A stretch of 64,000 bases of DNA from assembly GCA_963662395.1 (NCBI GenBank), contig OY759511.1:1612001-1676000 (forward strand). Direction: 5' to 3'. Under the pieces are notes generated by a model, which worked only from the letters and a program-made list of their open reading frames with translations, searched no databases and had not been told where the DNA came from. Every line of letters begins with the position of its first letter. Within the stretch, counting starts at the first letter, position 1. Positions 46,195 to 55,316 of the stretch are shown here, one piece after another. The translations under genes and the position numbers were made by a program. The stretch comes from JAPOXR01 sp963662395 (GTDB lineage: Bacteria; Pseudomonadota; Alphaproteobacteria; Rhodobacterales; Rhodobacteraceae).

Positions 46195-46204
46195 GCGGCC
46201 CCGG
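46195..46204. repeat. 10-bp target site duplication, right copy
   Basis: GCGGCCCCGG, the partner of 44156-44165. Removing the IS and one copy keeps the reading frame open from the HTH gene into the next ORF. Confidence 0.85.
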
Positions 46205-46462
46205 ACGGGAGGACTCGATGATGACGGGCTGCGCCGCTACCGGTGCCGGCATCGCGACTGGCTTGCCGGGCGTGCGACCCCTGTTCTCCAGCGTCACGGC
46301 ATGGCCGGGGCGCTGCGTCTCACGAAACTCCCCGACCGGGGACCGGCGTCAGGCGCTCCGGCACCGGCCGGCGAAGCGGGGGCTGATTGCGTCGCTGCTG
46401 CCGCGGCGGCGATGGTCCTGCGGCTGCCCGGATGCGAATCCAGTGGGAGGGAGGGATCATGA
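46205..46462 (+). CDS. Small accessory ORF upstream of the serine recombinase
   Basis: About 85 codons, now open from an ATG inside the IS end (46187). LDDDGLRRYRCRHRDWLAG, VLQRHGMAGALRLTKLP and an Ala/Pro-rich tail resemble the small ORF that precedes the large recombinase in related cassettes. Its natural start was removed or displaced by the IS. It overlaps the recombinase start by four bases (ATGA). Confidence 0.5.
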   Translation, partial: TGGLDDDGLRRYRCRHRDWLAGRATPVLQRHGMAGALRLTKLPDRGPASGAPAPAGEAGADCVAAAAAAMVLRLPGCESSGREGS

Positions 46463-48366
46463 CGGACACCGGATCAGGCAAGATCTCCGCTGACCACCTT
46501 GCGCGCGAGGCGTGTGTCTACATCCGCCAGTCAACTCCCGGCCAGGTGCTCAACAACACCGAGAGCACCCGGCGCCGGCATGATCCGGGCCCGCGGGCAC
46601 AGGCGCCGGGATGGCCACAGGAGCGAATCCGGATCATCGACGAGGACCAGGGTCTCTCCGGCGCCGATGCCGGAAGGCGCGGAGGATTCCGGGATCTGAT
46701 GGCGCGGATCGCCGCCGGGGAGGTCGGCATCGTTCCCGGCCCCGGGATCTCGCGCCTCGGGCGCGGCAATGCCGATTTGCACCGGCTGTTCCACCTTGCC
46801 GCCCTCTCCGGCACACTGATCCGCGACGAGGCCGGCATCCATGATCCCGGCAACAGCAGCGATCTCTTGCTGCCGGGGATCAGGGGCTCGGTCTGCGAAT
46901 TCGAGCTTGACGGAATCCGCCGCCGGCTGCTCGGCGGTATCCGCAACAAGGCACGGCGCGGCGAATTGAAGATCGCGCTGCCCGCCGGCCTGATCTACGA
47001 CCCGCAGGATGCGGTGGTGGTCGACCCCGACATCCGGGTCTCCGAAGCGGTCAATCTGGTGTTCGAGACCTTCCGCAGGACCCGCTCGGCCAGGGCGACC
47101 CTGATCCGGCTCCTGGAGAACGACATCCTGCTGCCGGCATGCCCGGCCTCCGAAGGCCGTCTGACCTGGTCCGGGGCCCACTATTCAAGGGTGCTCGCCA
47201 TCCTCCGCAATCCCCGCCATGCGGGTTGCCATGTCCGGGGCCGGCGGCGCGGCAGCAACTCCCGGGCGGCCCCCTGGGAGGCATGGCAGGTCTGCATCCC
47301 CGAAGCGCATGCCGGCCATGTCGACCGGGGCGAGTTCCGGCAGAACCAGAGGCAACTGGCTGACAACCACAGGCGGAGCTTCGGCGACCCCGCTGGCCGC
47401 ACCGGCCCGTTGCGGAACGGAGGGGCGTTGCTGGTCTCGCGGGCGATCTGCGGCCCGTGCGGCAGCATGATGATGGTCAAATACGGCTCGGGGAAGAATC
47501 CTGCGCGCCACTACCACTGCCTGCGTGGCCAGGTCGGCCAGGTCAGGGCACCCTGCCGGACCATGCGGGGCGAAGAGATCGACGCCGCGGTGTCCGGATT
47601 CATCACCGGTGCCGTGGGCCGGGACAGCATCGATCCGGCCCTGTCGGTGGAGGAGCAGGTCGGATCGGACTTCGCCAAGGCGGACCGCCAGCGCTCGCAG
47701 CGCGCCCCGGCGCTGCGCCACCGCGCCGAACTGGCCGGCAGACGCTACCGGGAGGTCGACCCCGGCAACCGCCTCGTCGCCGCAACACTGGAGAGGGACC
47801 GGAATGACGCGCTGTGCGAAATGGGGGCGGCGGCGGATGAGCGTGACCGGCTTGCCGATGAATTCCGGCAAACAGCGGACGCGGTCCAGCACCGGAGAAT
47901 CAGGGAGCTGTCTGCCGACTTCGCGCTCGTCCGGAATGCGCCGACGACAGGAAATGCGGACCGAAAGCGCATGCTGGCCCTTCTGGTCGAGGATGCCACG
48001 CTCACCCGAAGCGGGTATTCGGCGCAGGTCCGGTTGCGCATGCGTGGTGGCCGGGCGCTCGAGCTTGACCCGGTTGAACTGCTCAGGCCGGGTGGCGGCA
48101 TTCCCGGGACGCCGGCGGAGACCGTGGCCGAAGTGAACAGGCTCGGCGACAGCATGGATGACAGGACCATTGCCGAAGACCTCGACCGGAGAGGCATGCC
48201 GAACTGCGGGGACAGGCCCTGGACCAGGCAGAGCGTGTCACCAGCCTGCGCAGCTATCATGGGTTTCCGAGCCACCTCAGGCGGCTCCAGCAGGCGAAAC
48301 GGGAGCTGGGCCGGAGCACCGCCGAGGACATCGCCAGGGTGCTCGGCATCCCGGCCAGGGCCCTGA
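46459..48366 (+). CDS. Large serine recombinase, C-terminus frameshifted
   Basis: 635 residues from the ATG at 46459, with GGGAGGGAGGG upstream. The resolvase domain begins with ACVYIRQSTPGQVLNNTEST (nucleophile Ser near residue 27) and includes GISRLGRGNADLHRLF. A recombinase domain (AILRNPRHAGCHVRGRRRG) and a zinc ribbon (CGPCGSM and YHCLRG with a later Cys) follow. Near 48233 the frame slips: the true tail reads TSLRSYHGFPSHLRRLQQAK and IARVLGIPARALRERSRRG in another frame to 48539. So the last 70 or so residues encoded here are wrong, and the gene may be inactive. It is the core enzyme of the cassette with DUF5372 and HTH genes. Confidence 0.78.
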   Translation: MTDTGSGKISADHLAREACVYIRQSTPGQVLNNTESTRRRHDPGPRAQAPGWPQERIRIIDEDQGLSGADAGRRGGFRDLMARIAAGEVGIVPGPGISRLGRGNADLHRLFHLAALSGTLIRDEAGIHDPGNSSDLLLPGIRGSVCEFELDGIRRRLLGGIRNKARRGELKIALPAGLIYDPQDAVVVDPDIRVSEAVNLVFETFRRTRSARATLIRLLENDILLPACPASEGRLTWSGAHYSRVLAILRNPRHAGCHVRGRRRGSNSRAAPWEAWQVCIPEAHAGHVDRGEFRQNQRQLADNHRRSFGDPAGRTGPLRNGGALLVSRAICGPCGSMMMVKYGSGKNPARHYHCLRGQVGQVRAPCRTMRGEEIDAAVSGFITGAVGRDSIDPALSVEEQVGSDFAKADRQRSQRAPALRHRAELAGRRYREVDPGNRLVAATLERDRNDALCEMGAAADERDRLADEFRQTADAVQHRRIRELSADFALVRNAPTTGNADRKRMLALLVEDATLTRSGYSAQVRLRMRGGRALELDPVELLRPGGGIPGTPAETVAEVNRLGDSMDDRTIAEDLDRRGMPNCGDRPWTRQSVSPACAAIMGFRATSGGSSRRNGSWAGAPPRTSPGCSASRPGP

Positions 48367-48539
48367 GAGAGCGCAGCCGCCGGGGAACACGGGTCGAACG
48401 GCACGCCTTCAACATCGGAGTCAGGACCTTTTCCATGTACCGTCTGCTCGACGATGCCGGACACGACCGGAAAAGCGGGCCGCAACACGATCACCCCGAA
48501 GACGGGCGTGCCCATGACTCGAAAAGGGAGGCATCATGA

Positions 48540-48816
48540 AATCAGGTTCAAGAAACTCCACCATCCGGAGCACGATTCCGGCCATGGGAAGGCGACGCTG
48601 GCCAGCGCGCCGGCCACCTTCAACCTGATTGCCCTCCTCATGCAGAGCGCATGCCGGATGATCTGCAGCCGATGGAAGGCCGCTCGTCGGAGGTGGGTAG
48701 CGCGCTACCGGATGCCGGACCAGCTGAATATCCTGGCCAATCATGTCGTCTTCGGCGGCCGGGACCGGTTCCTCGTGACCATCGCCACCGACGCGCTTCC
48801 GGAGCAGCCTCCGTGA
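48540..48816 (+). pseudogene. C-terminal remnant of a DDE transposase
   Basis: The frame reads IRFKKLHHPEHDSGHGKATL, ATFNLIALLMQSACRMICSR, then LNILANHVVFGGRDRFLVTI. The HNFGHGK...TLNLLAF...FEHLRTIT pattern is the C-terminus of a transposase group found in ISNCY-like elements. No upstream part remains. Confidence 0.55.
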
Positions 48817-48881
48817 GGCCACCCGAGCCCCTCGGCACGCAACCCGGAACAGCCGAAAGTCGGGACATGATGGAATAATTA

Positions 48882-49751
48882 GGGCCTGTTGACAATCGGG
48901 TTGCATTTCAGTCGGTCCGATGCCATTTTCCTCGCAAAGCACGCCGAAAACGGCGGCACGAGCAGTAGAGGCAAATGGCAGATGAATGCAGACAGGACGG
49001 TGCTCACCGACGCCATGTGGGCGCGGACCCGCCCCATGCTGCCCGGCAAGGCGACCGATCCCGGCGTCACCGCGGCAGACAACCGGCAGTTTCTCGAGGC
49101 GGTACTGTGGCGCATCCGCACCGGATCGCCCTGGCGCGACCTTCCGGAGCATTTCGGCAAGGAGGCGCGTCTTCAAGCGCTTCCGCAGATGGGCACTTTC
49201 GGGTGTCTTCGAACAGGTATTCAACGAGTTGTCCGATGAGTTCGACCTCGAATACATCTTCGTCGACGGCACCATCGTGCAGGCACACCAGAAGGCTGCA
49301 GGTGCAAAAGGGGGACCTCCGGGCAGGGCATCGGACGCTCGAGAGGCGGCCTGACCAGCAAGATCGTGGCGATCGTGGACGCACTCGGCTGTCTCGTGCG
49401 CTTCGTGATCCTTCCCGGACAGGCGCATGATCTTCTCGGGGTGCCGGAGCTTGTCGACGATCTCCAATACGGCGCCCTCATCGGCGACAAGGCATTCGAT
49501 GCCGGCTGGCTGCTGGCAGAGGTGGAAGACAGCGGAGCGATGGCGGTGATTCCCCCGAGGCGGAACCGGACGAAGCCCAGGCATCATGACCGGGAGATGT
49601 ACAGGTGGCGGCACCGGACCGGGAATGTCTTCGCAAGAATCAAGGAGTTCCGGGCAGTGGCGACCCGCTGTGACAAGACCGACGAGAGCTTCGCGGCGGC
49701 GATTCATCTCGTCAGTGGCGTGGTTGCGGCAACATGATTGTCAACAGGCCC
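48882..49751 (+). mobile_element. IS5-family element, copy B
   Basis: 870 bp with the same GGGCCTGTTGACAATC ends as copy A and TA on both flanks (48880-48881, 49752-49753), in opposite orientation to copy A. The two copies are about 33 kb apart. Confidence 0.93.
48982..49737 (+). pseudogene. IS5 transposase, copy B, orfA frameshifted
   Basis: orfA begins at the ATG at 48982. It matches copy A to GSPWRDLPEHFG, after which the sequence reads CAAGGAGGCGCGTCTTC where copy A has CAACTGGAACAGTGTCTTC. The net two-base loss shifts the frame, which continues as FKRFRRWALSGVFEQVFNE in another phase to 49354. orfB (49366-49737) is intact. The element could move only if copy A supplies transposase. Confidence 0.8.
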
Positions 49752-49854
49752 TAGAATTTCTGGCAGCAAACTGCTTGACTTCGACAAGATTCTCCTGTCT
49801 TGGTAAAACGTATTACCATCAGCTCGGGCTGAGAAGGAACAACTGGAACGAATA

Positions 49855-49951
49855 GTAATAGGGACAACTTGCCGGGAATTGCGTTTCGTATGAGAGGAGG
49901 CGTCAGGCTGTGGCGCGGCGGGTGATGATCTCGGCAAGTTGCCCCTATTAC
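49855..49951. mobile_element. MITE-like element upstream of the sugar transporter
   Basis: 97 bp with terminal inverted repeats of about 22 bp. The left end starts GTAATAGGGACAACTTGCCG and the right end, inverted, starts GTAATAGGGGCAACTTGCCG. An exact 8-bp direct repeat AACGAATA flanks it (49847-49854 and 49952-49959), as expected for a target duplication. It has no coding capacity. It lies 30 bp before the binding-protein gene and contains a GAGGAGG purine run. Confidence 0.7.
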
Positions 49952-49980
49952 AACGAATATTCCCAGGACAGGAGGAGACA

Positions 49981-50961
49981 ATGTCAATTTCAATCAGCAT
50001 CAGAACGGTAGTGGGGCTGGCATTTGCAATTGCGACTGCCGGTGCGTTTGGCAGTGTGGCCTATGGACAGACCTTTGTAATCGGGGCGGCACATCAGGGT
50101 CTCTCTCGACCCATCAACGTATCCGGCTCGGAGGGAGTGAGACAGGCGGCGGCAGAGCTCGGTGTCGACCTGCGTGAAACCGACGCCCAGGACAAGTTCG
50201 ACAAGCAGCTTAACGACGTCCAGGATCTGCTCGCGCAGGGAATCGACGGATTGCTGGTATTTCCGGCAGATAGTGGCGGTGCCCTGGAATTCATCAGCAT
50301 GGCCCAGGAAGCCGGTGTCCCGATCATTGGCGTCACGACGCCGATCGGCGTTCCCGACCCGAACGACCCCTACCGTCCCGCCGAGGGATTGGCCGGGTTT
50401 GTCACCTGGGATGATGTGGGCGCCGGGGAGATTGCGGCTGAAGCAGTCATGGCGCATTTCGGCGAACGCGAGGAGCCGGTCAGCATTGCGGTGCTGGAAG
50501 GTCGTAGTGGATATCTGAGCGTCGATCTGCGGCGCAGGGCGTTTGACACCACGCTTGATGATGCGGGTTACCCCTATGAGATCGTAGGCGCGCAGCCTGG
50601 CGACTGGACTCAGGAAAAGGGCGAGGCGGTTTGCCAGAACTTCATAGCTGCCAACCCCGGACTCGATGCCATCTATTCGATGTCGGACGAGATGTCGGTC
50701 GGCTGTGCCCGGGCCATCGAAGGCGCGGGAGGTGATGCCGCGCTGTTCTCCGTCGGTGGTTCTGCCAAGGGTATCGACCTGATCAGGTCCGGTGCGATGG
50801 TCGCAACGGTTTGTTACAAGCCGAAGGACAATGGATACCTCGCCGTGTATGCGATGGTTGATGTGCTGAAGGGTGGGGAACCCAAGACCGACGCTGCGAC
50901 TGTCAGCGATTCTCCGGCGGTCACGGTCGACAACCTGGACGACTGCGAAGCCCAGTGGTGA
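49981..50961 (+). CDS. Sugar ABC transporter substrate-binding protein (RbsB/FrcB-like)
   Basis: 326 residues from the ATG at 49981, with ACAGGAGGAGA upstream. The signal peptide is MSISISIRTVVGLAFAIATA, cleaved about AYG-Q. Periplasmic-binding fold type I: FVIGAAHQGLSRPINVSGSE, DLLAQGIDGLLVFPADSGGA, AGVPIIGVTTPIG, ALFSVGGSAKGIDLIRSGAM. It is the first gene of an operon with a NIPSNAP protein, an SDR, a permease and a broken ATPase. The ligand is probably a sugar or sugar acid. Confidence 0.88.
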   Translation: MSISISIRTVVGLAFAIATAGAFGSVAYGQTFVIGAAHQGLSRPINVSGSEGVRQAAAELGVDLRETDAQDKFDKQLNDVQDLLAQGIDGLLVFPADSGGALEFISMAQEAGVPIIGVTTPIGVPDPNDPYRPAEGLAGFVTWDDVGAGEIAAEAVMAHFGEREEPVSIAVLEGRSGYLSVDLRRRAFDTTLDDAGYPYEIVGAQPGDWTQEKGEAVCQNFIAANPGLDAIYSMSDEMSVGCARAIEGAGGDAALFSVGGSAKGIDLIRSGAMVATVCYKPKDNGYLAVYAMVDVLKGGEPKTDAATVSDSPAVTVDNLDDCEAQW

Positions 50962-51080
50962 ATCGACATGGCTGGCATCAGCCTTTCGGTTGATACCAGC
51001 CGTTTTTCCCCAACCAATGGCAAGTGGCTGGGGATGCAGACAAATCCTGGAATCGTGGCAGGGGGAGAAGTGAGTTTCGG

Positions 51081-51446
51081 GTGATCTTCGAATTGAGGAC
51101 ATATCACTGCGAACCGGCCCACGTTTCCAGGTTTGTTGAACGGTGCCGGATCCGGACTCTCCCGCTGTGGAAAGAACACGACATCCACCTGGTCGGTTTC
51201 TGGCGGACGATGATCGGCTCGACGATGGATGTGGTCTACATGCTCGCATGGCGCGACTTGCACCACTACGAGACGGCGTGGAAGGCATTTCAGTCTGACG
51301 AGAGGTGGCTTCGCATCAAGGCTGAATCAGAGGCAGAAACCGGTCAGTGGGTGTGGGGGATCGACACGGCCTTCCTGTCGCCGACGGAGTTTTCGCCGTT
51401 GGGCGGTGAGGATGACCAATTATCGCTACCGGGAGCCGGAACCTGA
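51081..51446 (+). CDS. NIPSNAP family protein
   Basis: 121 residues from GTG at 51081, the start that gives the family's usual beginning (IFELRTYHCEPAHVSRFV). The ferredoxin-like NIPSNAP fold is indicated by LVGFWRTMIGSTMDVVYMLAW and TAWKAFQSDERW. Bacterial members are small enzymes or binding proteins in catabolic operons, with unclear function. It sits between the binding-protein and SDR genes. Confidence 0.78.
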   Translation: MIFELRTYHCEPAHVSRFVERCRIRTLPLWKEHDIHLVGFWRTMIGSTMDVVYMLAWRDLHHYETAWKAFQSDERWLRIKAESEAETGQWVWGIDTAFLSPTEFSPLGGEDDQLSLPGAGT

Positions 51447-51448
51447 TC

Positions 51449-52240
51449 ATGGAGTCAGCAAACCAGGCAATCGGAGGACGCGTCGCCGTCATTGCCGGGG
51501 GTGTCGGCGGAATTGGCCGGGCGGTGGTCCGGCTTCTGGCCAGGGCGGGCGCGGTCGTTCACTCGGTCGACGTCCATGATGACGACTCTTCGACTGGTCA
51601 CCGGGTCGATATTCGAAGCGCCGAGGAGTGCCGGAATGTCATCGGTCGTATTGCCGATCGTGACGGACCCGTTGGCGTGCTGGTGAATTCGGCCGCTGTA
51701 TTGGGCGAGGTCGGACCGGTCGAGAGTCTTGATCTGGCAAGGTGGCAAGACACCTTTGCGGTGAACGTCGAAGGTACGCTCAACATGATCGCCGCGGTCC
51801 TGCCCGGAATGTACGAACAGGGATTTGGTCGGATCATCAATATTGCTTCGATGGCAGGAGAATACGGAGCCCCGAACAAGGCGGCGTATGTGGCTACGAA
51901 GCACGCGATACTTGGATTGACCAGGACTGTTGCGCTCGAGGCCGGCACCCGCGGGGTCACCTGCAACGCAGTGTCTCCATCATGGGTGGATGTCGGCCTG
52001 GGGCGGCGGCAGTTCGTGGACATCGCACGAAAGTCAGGCGAGTTGACGAGCGAGGAAATTTCAGGTCGGATCGCGCAGTCCTCCGCTGTTGGAAGACTCG
52101 TCGAGGTCGATGAGGTGGCCTCGATTGTTGTCGATATCCTGAAACACCCCTCCATAACCGGCACACGGATTGCGATTGACGGTGGTGTCGGGGCCGGGAG
52201 CTTCAACATCATGCGGCCAACGGACAGCGACGAACAATGA
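51449..52240 (+). CDS. SDR-family oxidoreductase
   Basis: 263 residues. The NAD(P)-binding GGVGGIGRA near residue 18 replaces the usual TGxxxGIG. The catalytic Ser lies in IINIASMAGEYG, and Tyr/Lys in AAYVATKHAILGLTR. It likely oxidises a sugar or sugar-derived alcohol brought in by the same operon's transporter. It starts two bases after the NIPSNAP stop. Confidence 0.87.
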   Translation: MESANQAIGGRVAVIAGGVGGIGRAVVRLLARAGAVVHSVDVHDDDSSTGHRVDIRSAEECRNVIGRIADRDGPVGVLVNSAAVLGEVGPVESLDLARWQDTFAVNVEGTLNMIAAVLPGMYEQGFGRIINIASMAGEYGAPNKAAYVATKHAILGLTRTVALEAGTRGVTCNAVSPSWVDVGLGRRQFVDIARKSGELTSEEISGRIAQSSAVGRLVEVDEVASIVVDILKHPSITGTRIAIDGGVGAGSFNIMRPTDSDEQ

Positions 52241-52316
52241 TGTTGCAAGCCGAGTGCCACCTGAATCGTCCTGCAGGGATTCGCAACTGCAATGGCTTCC
52301 GGAAAGCAGCGCGTCA

Positions 52317-53513
52317 ATGACAACTGATAACTCGGCCCCTGCGGAAGGTGGCGGCAGCGGAATGCCAGTCGAGGCCGCCGGCATCAGGTGGCGAGCGGCG
52401 TTCGGCATTCGTTCGGCGGGTGTGATCTACGCGCTGATCGTCCTGCTCGCCGCCCTGACGCTGTTTTCCTGGCTGGACGGACGTCCATTCTATCTGAATC
52501 CGATCAATGTCGCGAACCTCCTGGAGCAATCCGCGCTTCTGGGAATTATAGCGGTGGGCATGGCTTTGCTCCTGATCAGCGGCAGTTTTGACCTGTCGGT
52601 CGGATCGCTGGCGGCGCTTGCCGGAATCGTGACGGCCCTGGGGGTGAATGCATTCGGTCTTGTTCCGGGAATCCTGTGCGGTCTTGCAACTGGTGCCGCT
52701 GGCGGATTCGTCAATGGTGCGCTTCACTGGCATGTCGGCCTGAATCCCTTTGTGGTCACTCTCGGCACGCTCAGTGCCTTCAGGGGACTCACTCTGGTCG
52801 TATCCGACGGGCGGACGGCCATCATCGCCGATCCCGCTCGCGAGGAGGCCCTACGATCGGTGCTTGCCGGTCACTGGCAGGCACCGAATGCGATTCTGCT
52901 GGCAGGAGTGATCGCCATCGTGGCGGCAAACCTGGTTGGATATTTCCGAGGTGACCGGAATATCCGCAATTTTGGATCGGCGCTAGGTATCGTCCTGGTC
53001 ATCCTGTCGTTATTCGTCGAATATCGGCTGCGGGTTTCATATTCGACCGTCTTCTGGCTGACGCTTACCATCATTGTCTGGATGGGGCTGAGCTTCACGG
53101 CGTACGGGCACCGCTTGCGTGCTACCGGCGCAGATCTGCAGGCAGCCCGCCGTGCGGGGGTGCGGGTTTCATATTACAAGATTGTACCGTTCGTCATCGT
53201 TGGCCTCTTTGCGGGCTTTGCCGGATGTCTCATAACCGCACGTCTGGGGGCAGTTGATCCGAATGTCTTTACCGCAGCCGAACTGACGGTGATTGCATCG
53301 GCGGTGGTCGGGGGCGTTTCTCTCTTCGGTGGTACGGGCAGCGTGATCAAGGCTGCGTGCGGCGCGTTTCTGCTGTTCACCATCAACAACGGGCTGAACA
53401 TGCTCAATGTCAGCTCTAACTATCAACTTCTCGTCGCGGGTTCCGTGATCATAGCATCGGCGGCGCTCTACGTGCTTGCCGAGCGGAAGGGAGGAAGAAG
53501 GGGCAGCAGTTAG
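52317..53513 (+). CDS. Sugar ABC transporter permease (RbsC/FrcC-like)
   Basis: 398 residues from the ATG at 52317. About ten hydrophobic helices, with BPD_transp_2 signatures: GMALLLISGSFDLSVGSLAA, GGFVNGALHWHVGLNPFVVT, and AELTVIASAVVGGVSLFGGT. It pairs with the RbsB-like protein and the ATPase that follows by one base. Confidence 0.88.
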   Translation: MTTDNSAPAEGGGSGMPVEAAGIRWRAAFGIRSAGVIYALIVLLAALTLFSWLDGRPFYLNPINVANLLEQSALLGIIAVGMALLLISGSFDLSVGSLAALAGIVTALGVNAFGLVPGILCGLATGAAGGFVNGALHWHVGLNPFVVTLGTLSAFRGLTLVVSDGRTAIIADPAREEALRSVLAGHWQAPNAILLAGVIAIVAANLVGYFRGDRNIRNFGSALGIVLVILSLFVEYRLRVSYSTVFWLTLTIIVWMGLSFTAYGHRLRATGADLQAARRAGVRVSYYKIVPFVIVGLFAGFAGCLITARLGAVDPNVFTAAELTVIASAVVGGVSLFGGTGSVIKAACGAFLLFTINNGLNMLNVSSNYQLLVAGSVIIASAALYVLAERKGGRRGSS

Positions 53514-53514
53514 A

Positions 53515-54316
53515 ATGTCAGTTGCTAATCAACATGACCCTGGCGATGCGGTGCTCCGCGTACAGGGGATCAAGAAGTCCTTCGGCAGCGTAGCCGCGAT
53601 CAAGAATGTCAGCTTCTCCATCGCTCCGGGTGAAGTCATGGGGCTGGTTGGCGACAACGGCGCCGGCAAATCGACTCTTGTCAAGATCATCGCCGGCGTG
53701 CACCGGCCCGATGCGGGAGCCGTGTTGATCGATGGCGGCGAGGCCGACATCTCGTCCCCCGAACTGGCCCGCAAGGCAGGGATAGAGACGGTTTTTCAAG
53801 ATCTTGCGCTGATCGACATCTTTGACGTCGCCGAAAACATGTTCCTGGGACGCGAACTCACCGTTTCAGGGCCGGCCCGGCTGCTTTCCGTGCTTCGCTA
53901 CCGACAGATGAGGGCCGAGGCAATCAAGGCCATCGCCAGGATGGGGATCAACATTCCAGGCATTGCGTCGTCGATGATTTCCGATCTGTCAGGAGGGCAG
54001 CGACAGGCGGTGGCCATCGCGCGCGGTATTCTGGCGCTCGAAGATCCTGTTGCTTGATGAACCTACGGCCGCGCTTGGCGTCGCCGAAACCGCAGAAGTC
54101 GAACAGTTGATCAAGCGAATCAGCGGAACGGGCCGAATCGCCATCCTGATTGTCAGTCACGACATGCCGCAGGTGGCCAGGCTGGCTGACAGGGCGGTGG
54201 TGATGCGGCAGGGCAATCACGTCGCCACGCTGGAGGAAGAGGGGCTGACTCCCGGTGAACTAGTTGGATATGTCACCGGAGCCCACCCTCCGCAGGAGGG
54301 CTTCCTTCCGAATTAA
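53515..54316 (+). pseudogene. Sugar ABC transporter ATPase (FrcA-like), frameshifted
   Basis: Starts at the ATG at 53515. Walker A is GDNGAGKSTLVKIIAG, the Q-loop FQDLALIDIFD and the signature LSGGQRQAVAIARGIL. At about 54040 one extra G puts the frame out, and it ends at a TGA at 54055. In the next frame KILLLDEPTAALGVAE (Walker B) and IVSHDM continue to 54316. If the base is real, the transporter has no motor. If it is a sequencing error, the product is a 266-residue single-domain ATPase, the FrcA length. Confidence 0.82.
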
Positions 54317-54545
54317 CGGCCACGCGAATCCGTGTTTCCATCCGGTCCGGCCGGCCGCAGCACAATCCTTCATCGGGGAGTTGACGTCATTCCTGCAGGA
54401 GGTGGCCAGCCTGCGCACCAGTCCTTGATGCGCCACTTCCTTCCGGGCGCTCTGGCAGAATTGGGCACCAAGGGAGATCCTGTCGCAGAACTGGTGGCGA
54501 GAGCGAGGGACTTGACCACAGGGACGCCGCCATCATTGCAATCGC
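54317..54545. other. Short gap after the sugar transporter
   Basis: A plus-strand frame here (VIPAGGGQPAHQSLMRHFLPG) may be a decayed gene end; it matches no family I recognise. No terminator was found. Confidence 0.25.
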
Positions 54546-55316
54546 TCAGACTGCGCTGGCCCCGCCATCCAGGGGCATGACAGTTCCCGTAATCATTCGT
54601 GATTCGTCGCTCGCGAGATAGGCTGCGAGCGCAGCAACATCCTCCGGGCTCACCGGGCCGAACATCGACTTCCTGAAAATCGGATCATCTTCCGGTATCA
54701 GGACCTTGACCCTGTCAGTCAACACGACTCCCGGGGCAATAGCGTTCACCCTGATTCCTTCCGCCGCCCACCGGGATGCCATGGCGCGGGTCATCGAAAG
54801 CACCCCGCCCTTGGCAGCGGTATAGCCGTCTGCGCCCCGGGTTCCGATCAGCGCCCGCAGGGAGGTCATGTTGATGATTGATCCACCTTGCGCCCTGGCC
54901 ATTTCCGGAATGACATGCCGGCAGAACAGCAATGTTCCAAAAAGATCGACATTGATAGCTCGCCAGAATCCCTCAAGGTCAAGCTCGGTGACCGAGCCAT
55001 CCTTCGCGGTTCCGCCAGCCGCGGTCGCCCCGCCGCCCGCGCAGTTGAACAGGACATCAATCCGCCCGTTTACCGAGAGCGCCGATCCCGTGGTTCTGCG
55101 GACATCTTCTTCGCTAGACACGTCGCAGCCGACAGGCTGTGCCTCGCCACCTGCATGCCGGATCTCGGACACGGTCTCCGTCGCAGCCTCGACAACGACA
55201 TCGGCGGCGACGATGTATGCACCCTCCGCGGCAAACCGTATCGCCGATGCCCGGCCGATTCCGTTCCCGGCTCCCGTGATTAACACGACCTTGTCTTCCA
55301 GCCGTCGCATCATCAT
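54546..55316 (-). CDS. SDR-family oxidoreductase
   Basis: 256 residues. The classical SDR set is complete: TGAGNGIGRA, NCAGGGATAAGG, Ser in IINMTSLRALIG, Tyr/Lys in DGYTAAKGGVLSMTRAMA. It overlaps the upstream SDR by four bases (ATGA). A sugar-alcohol or keto-acid dehydrogenase of this pathway cluster is likely; the substrate is unknown. Confidence 0.87.
   Translation of the reverse strand: MMMRRLEDKVVLITGAGNGIGRASAIRFAAEGAYIVAADVVVEAATETVSEIRHAGGEAQPVGCDVSSEEDVRRTTGSALSVNGRIDVLFNCAGGGATAAGGTAKDGSVTELDLEGFWRAINVDLFGTLLFCRHVIPEMARAQGGSIINMTSLRALIGTRGADGYTAAKGGVLSMTRAMASRWAAEGIRVNAIAPGVVLTDRVKVLIPEDDPIFRKSMFGPVSPEDVAALAAYLASDESRMITGTVMPLDGGASAV

Noticed and set aside
46459..48366. Phage integrase or prophage
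   Set aside because: No structural, lysis or packaging genes occur nearby; the recombinase belongs with DUF5372 and HTH genes in a small cassette.
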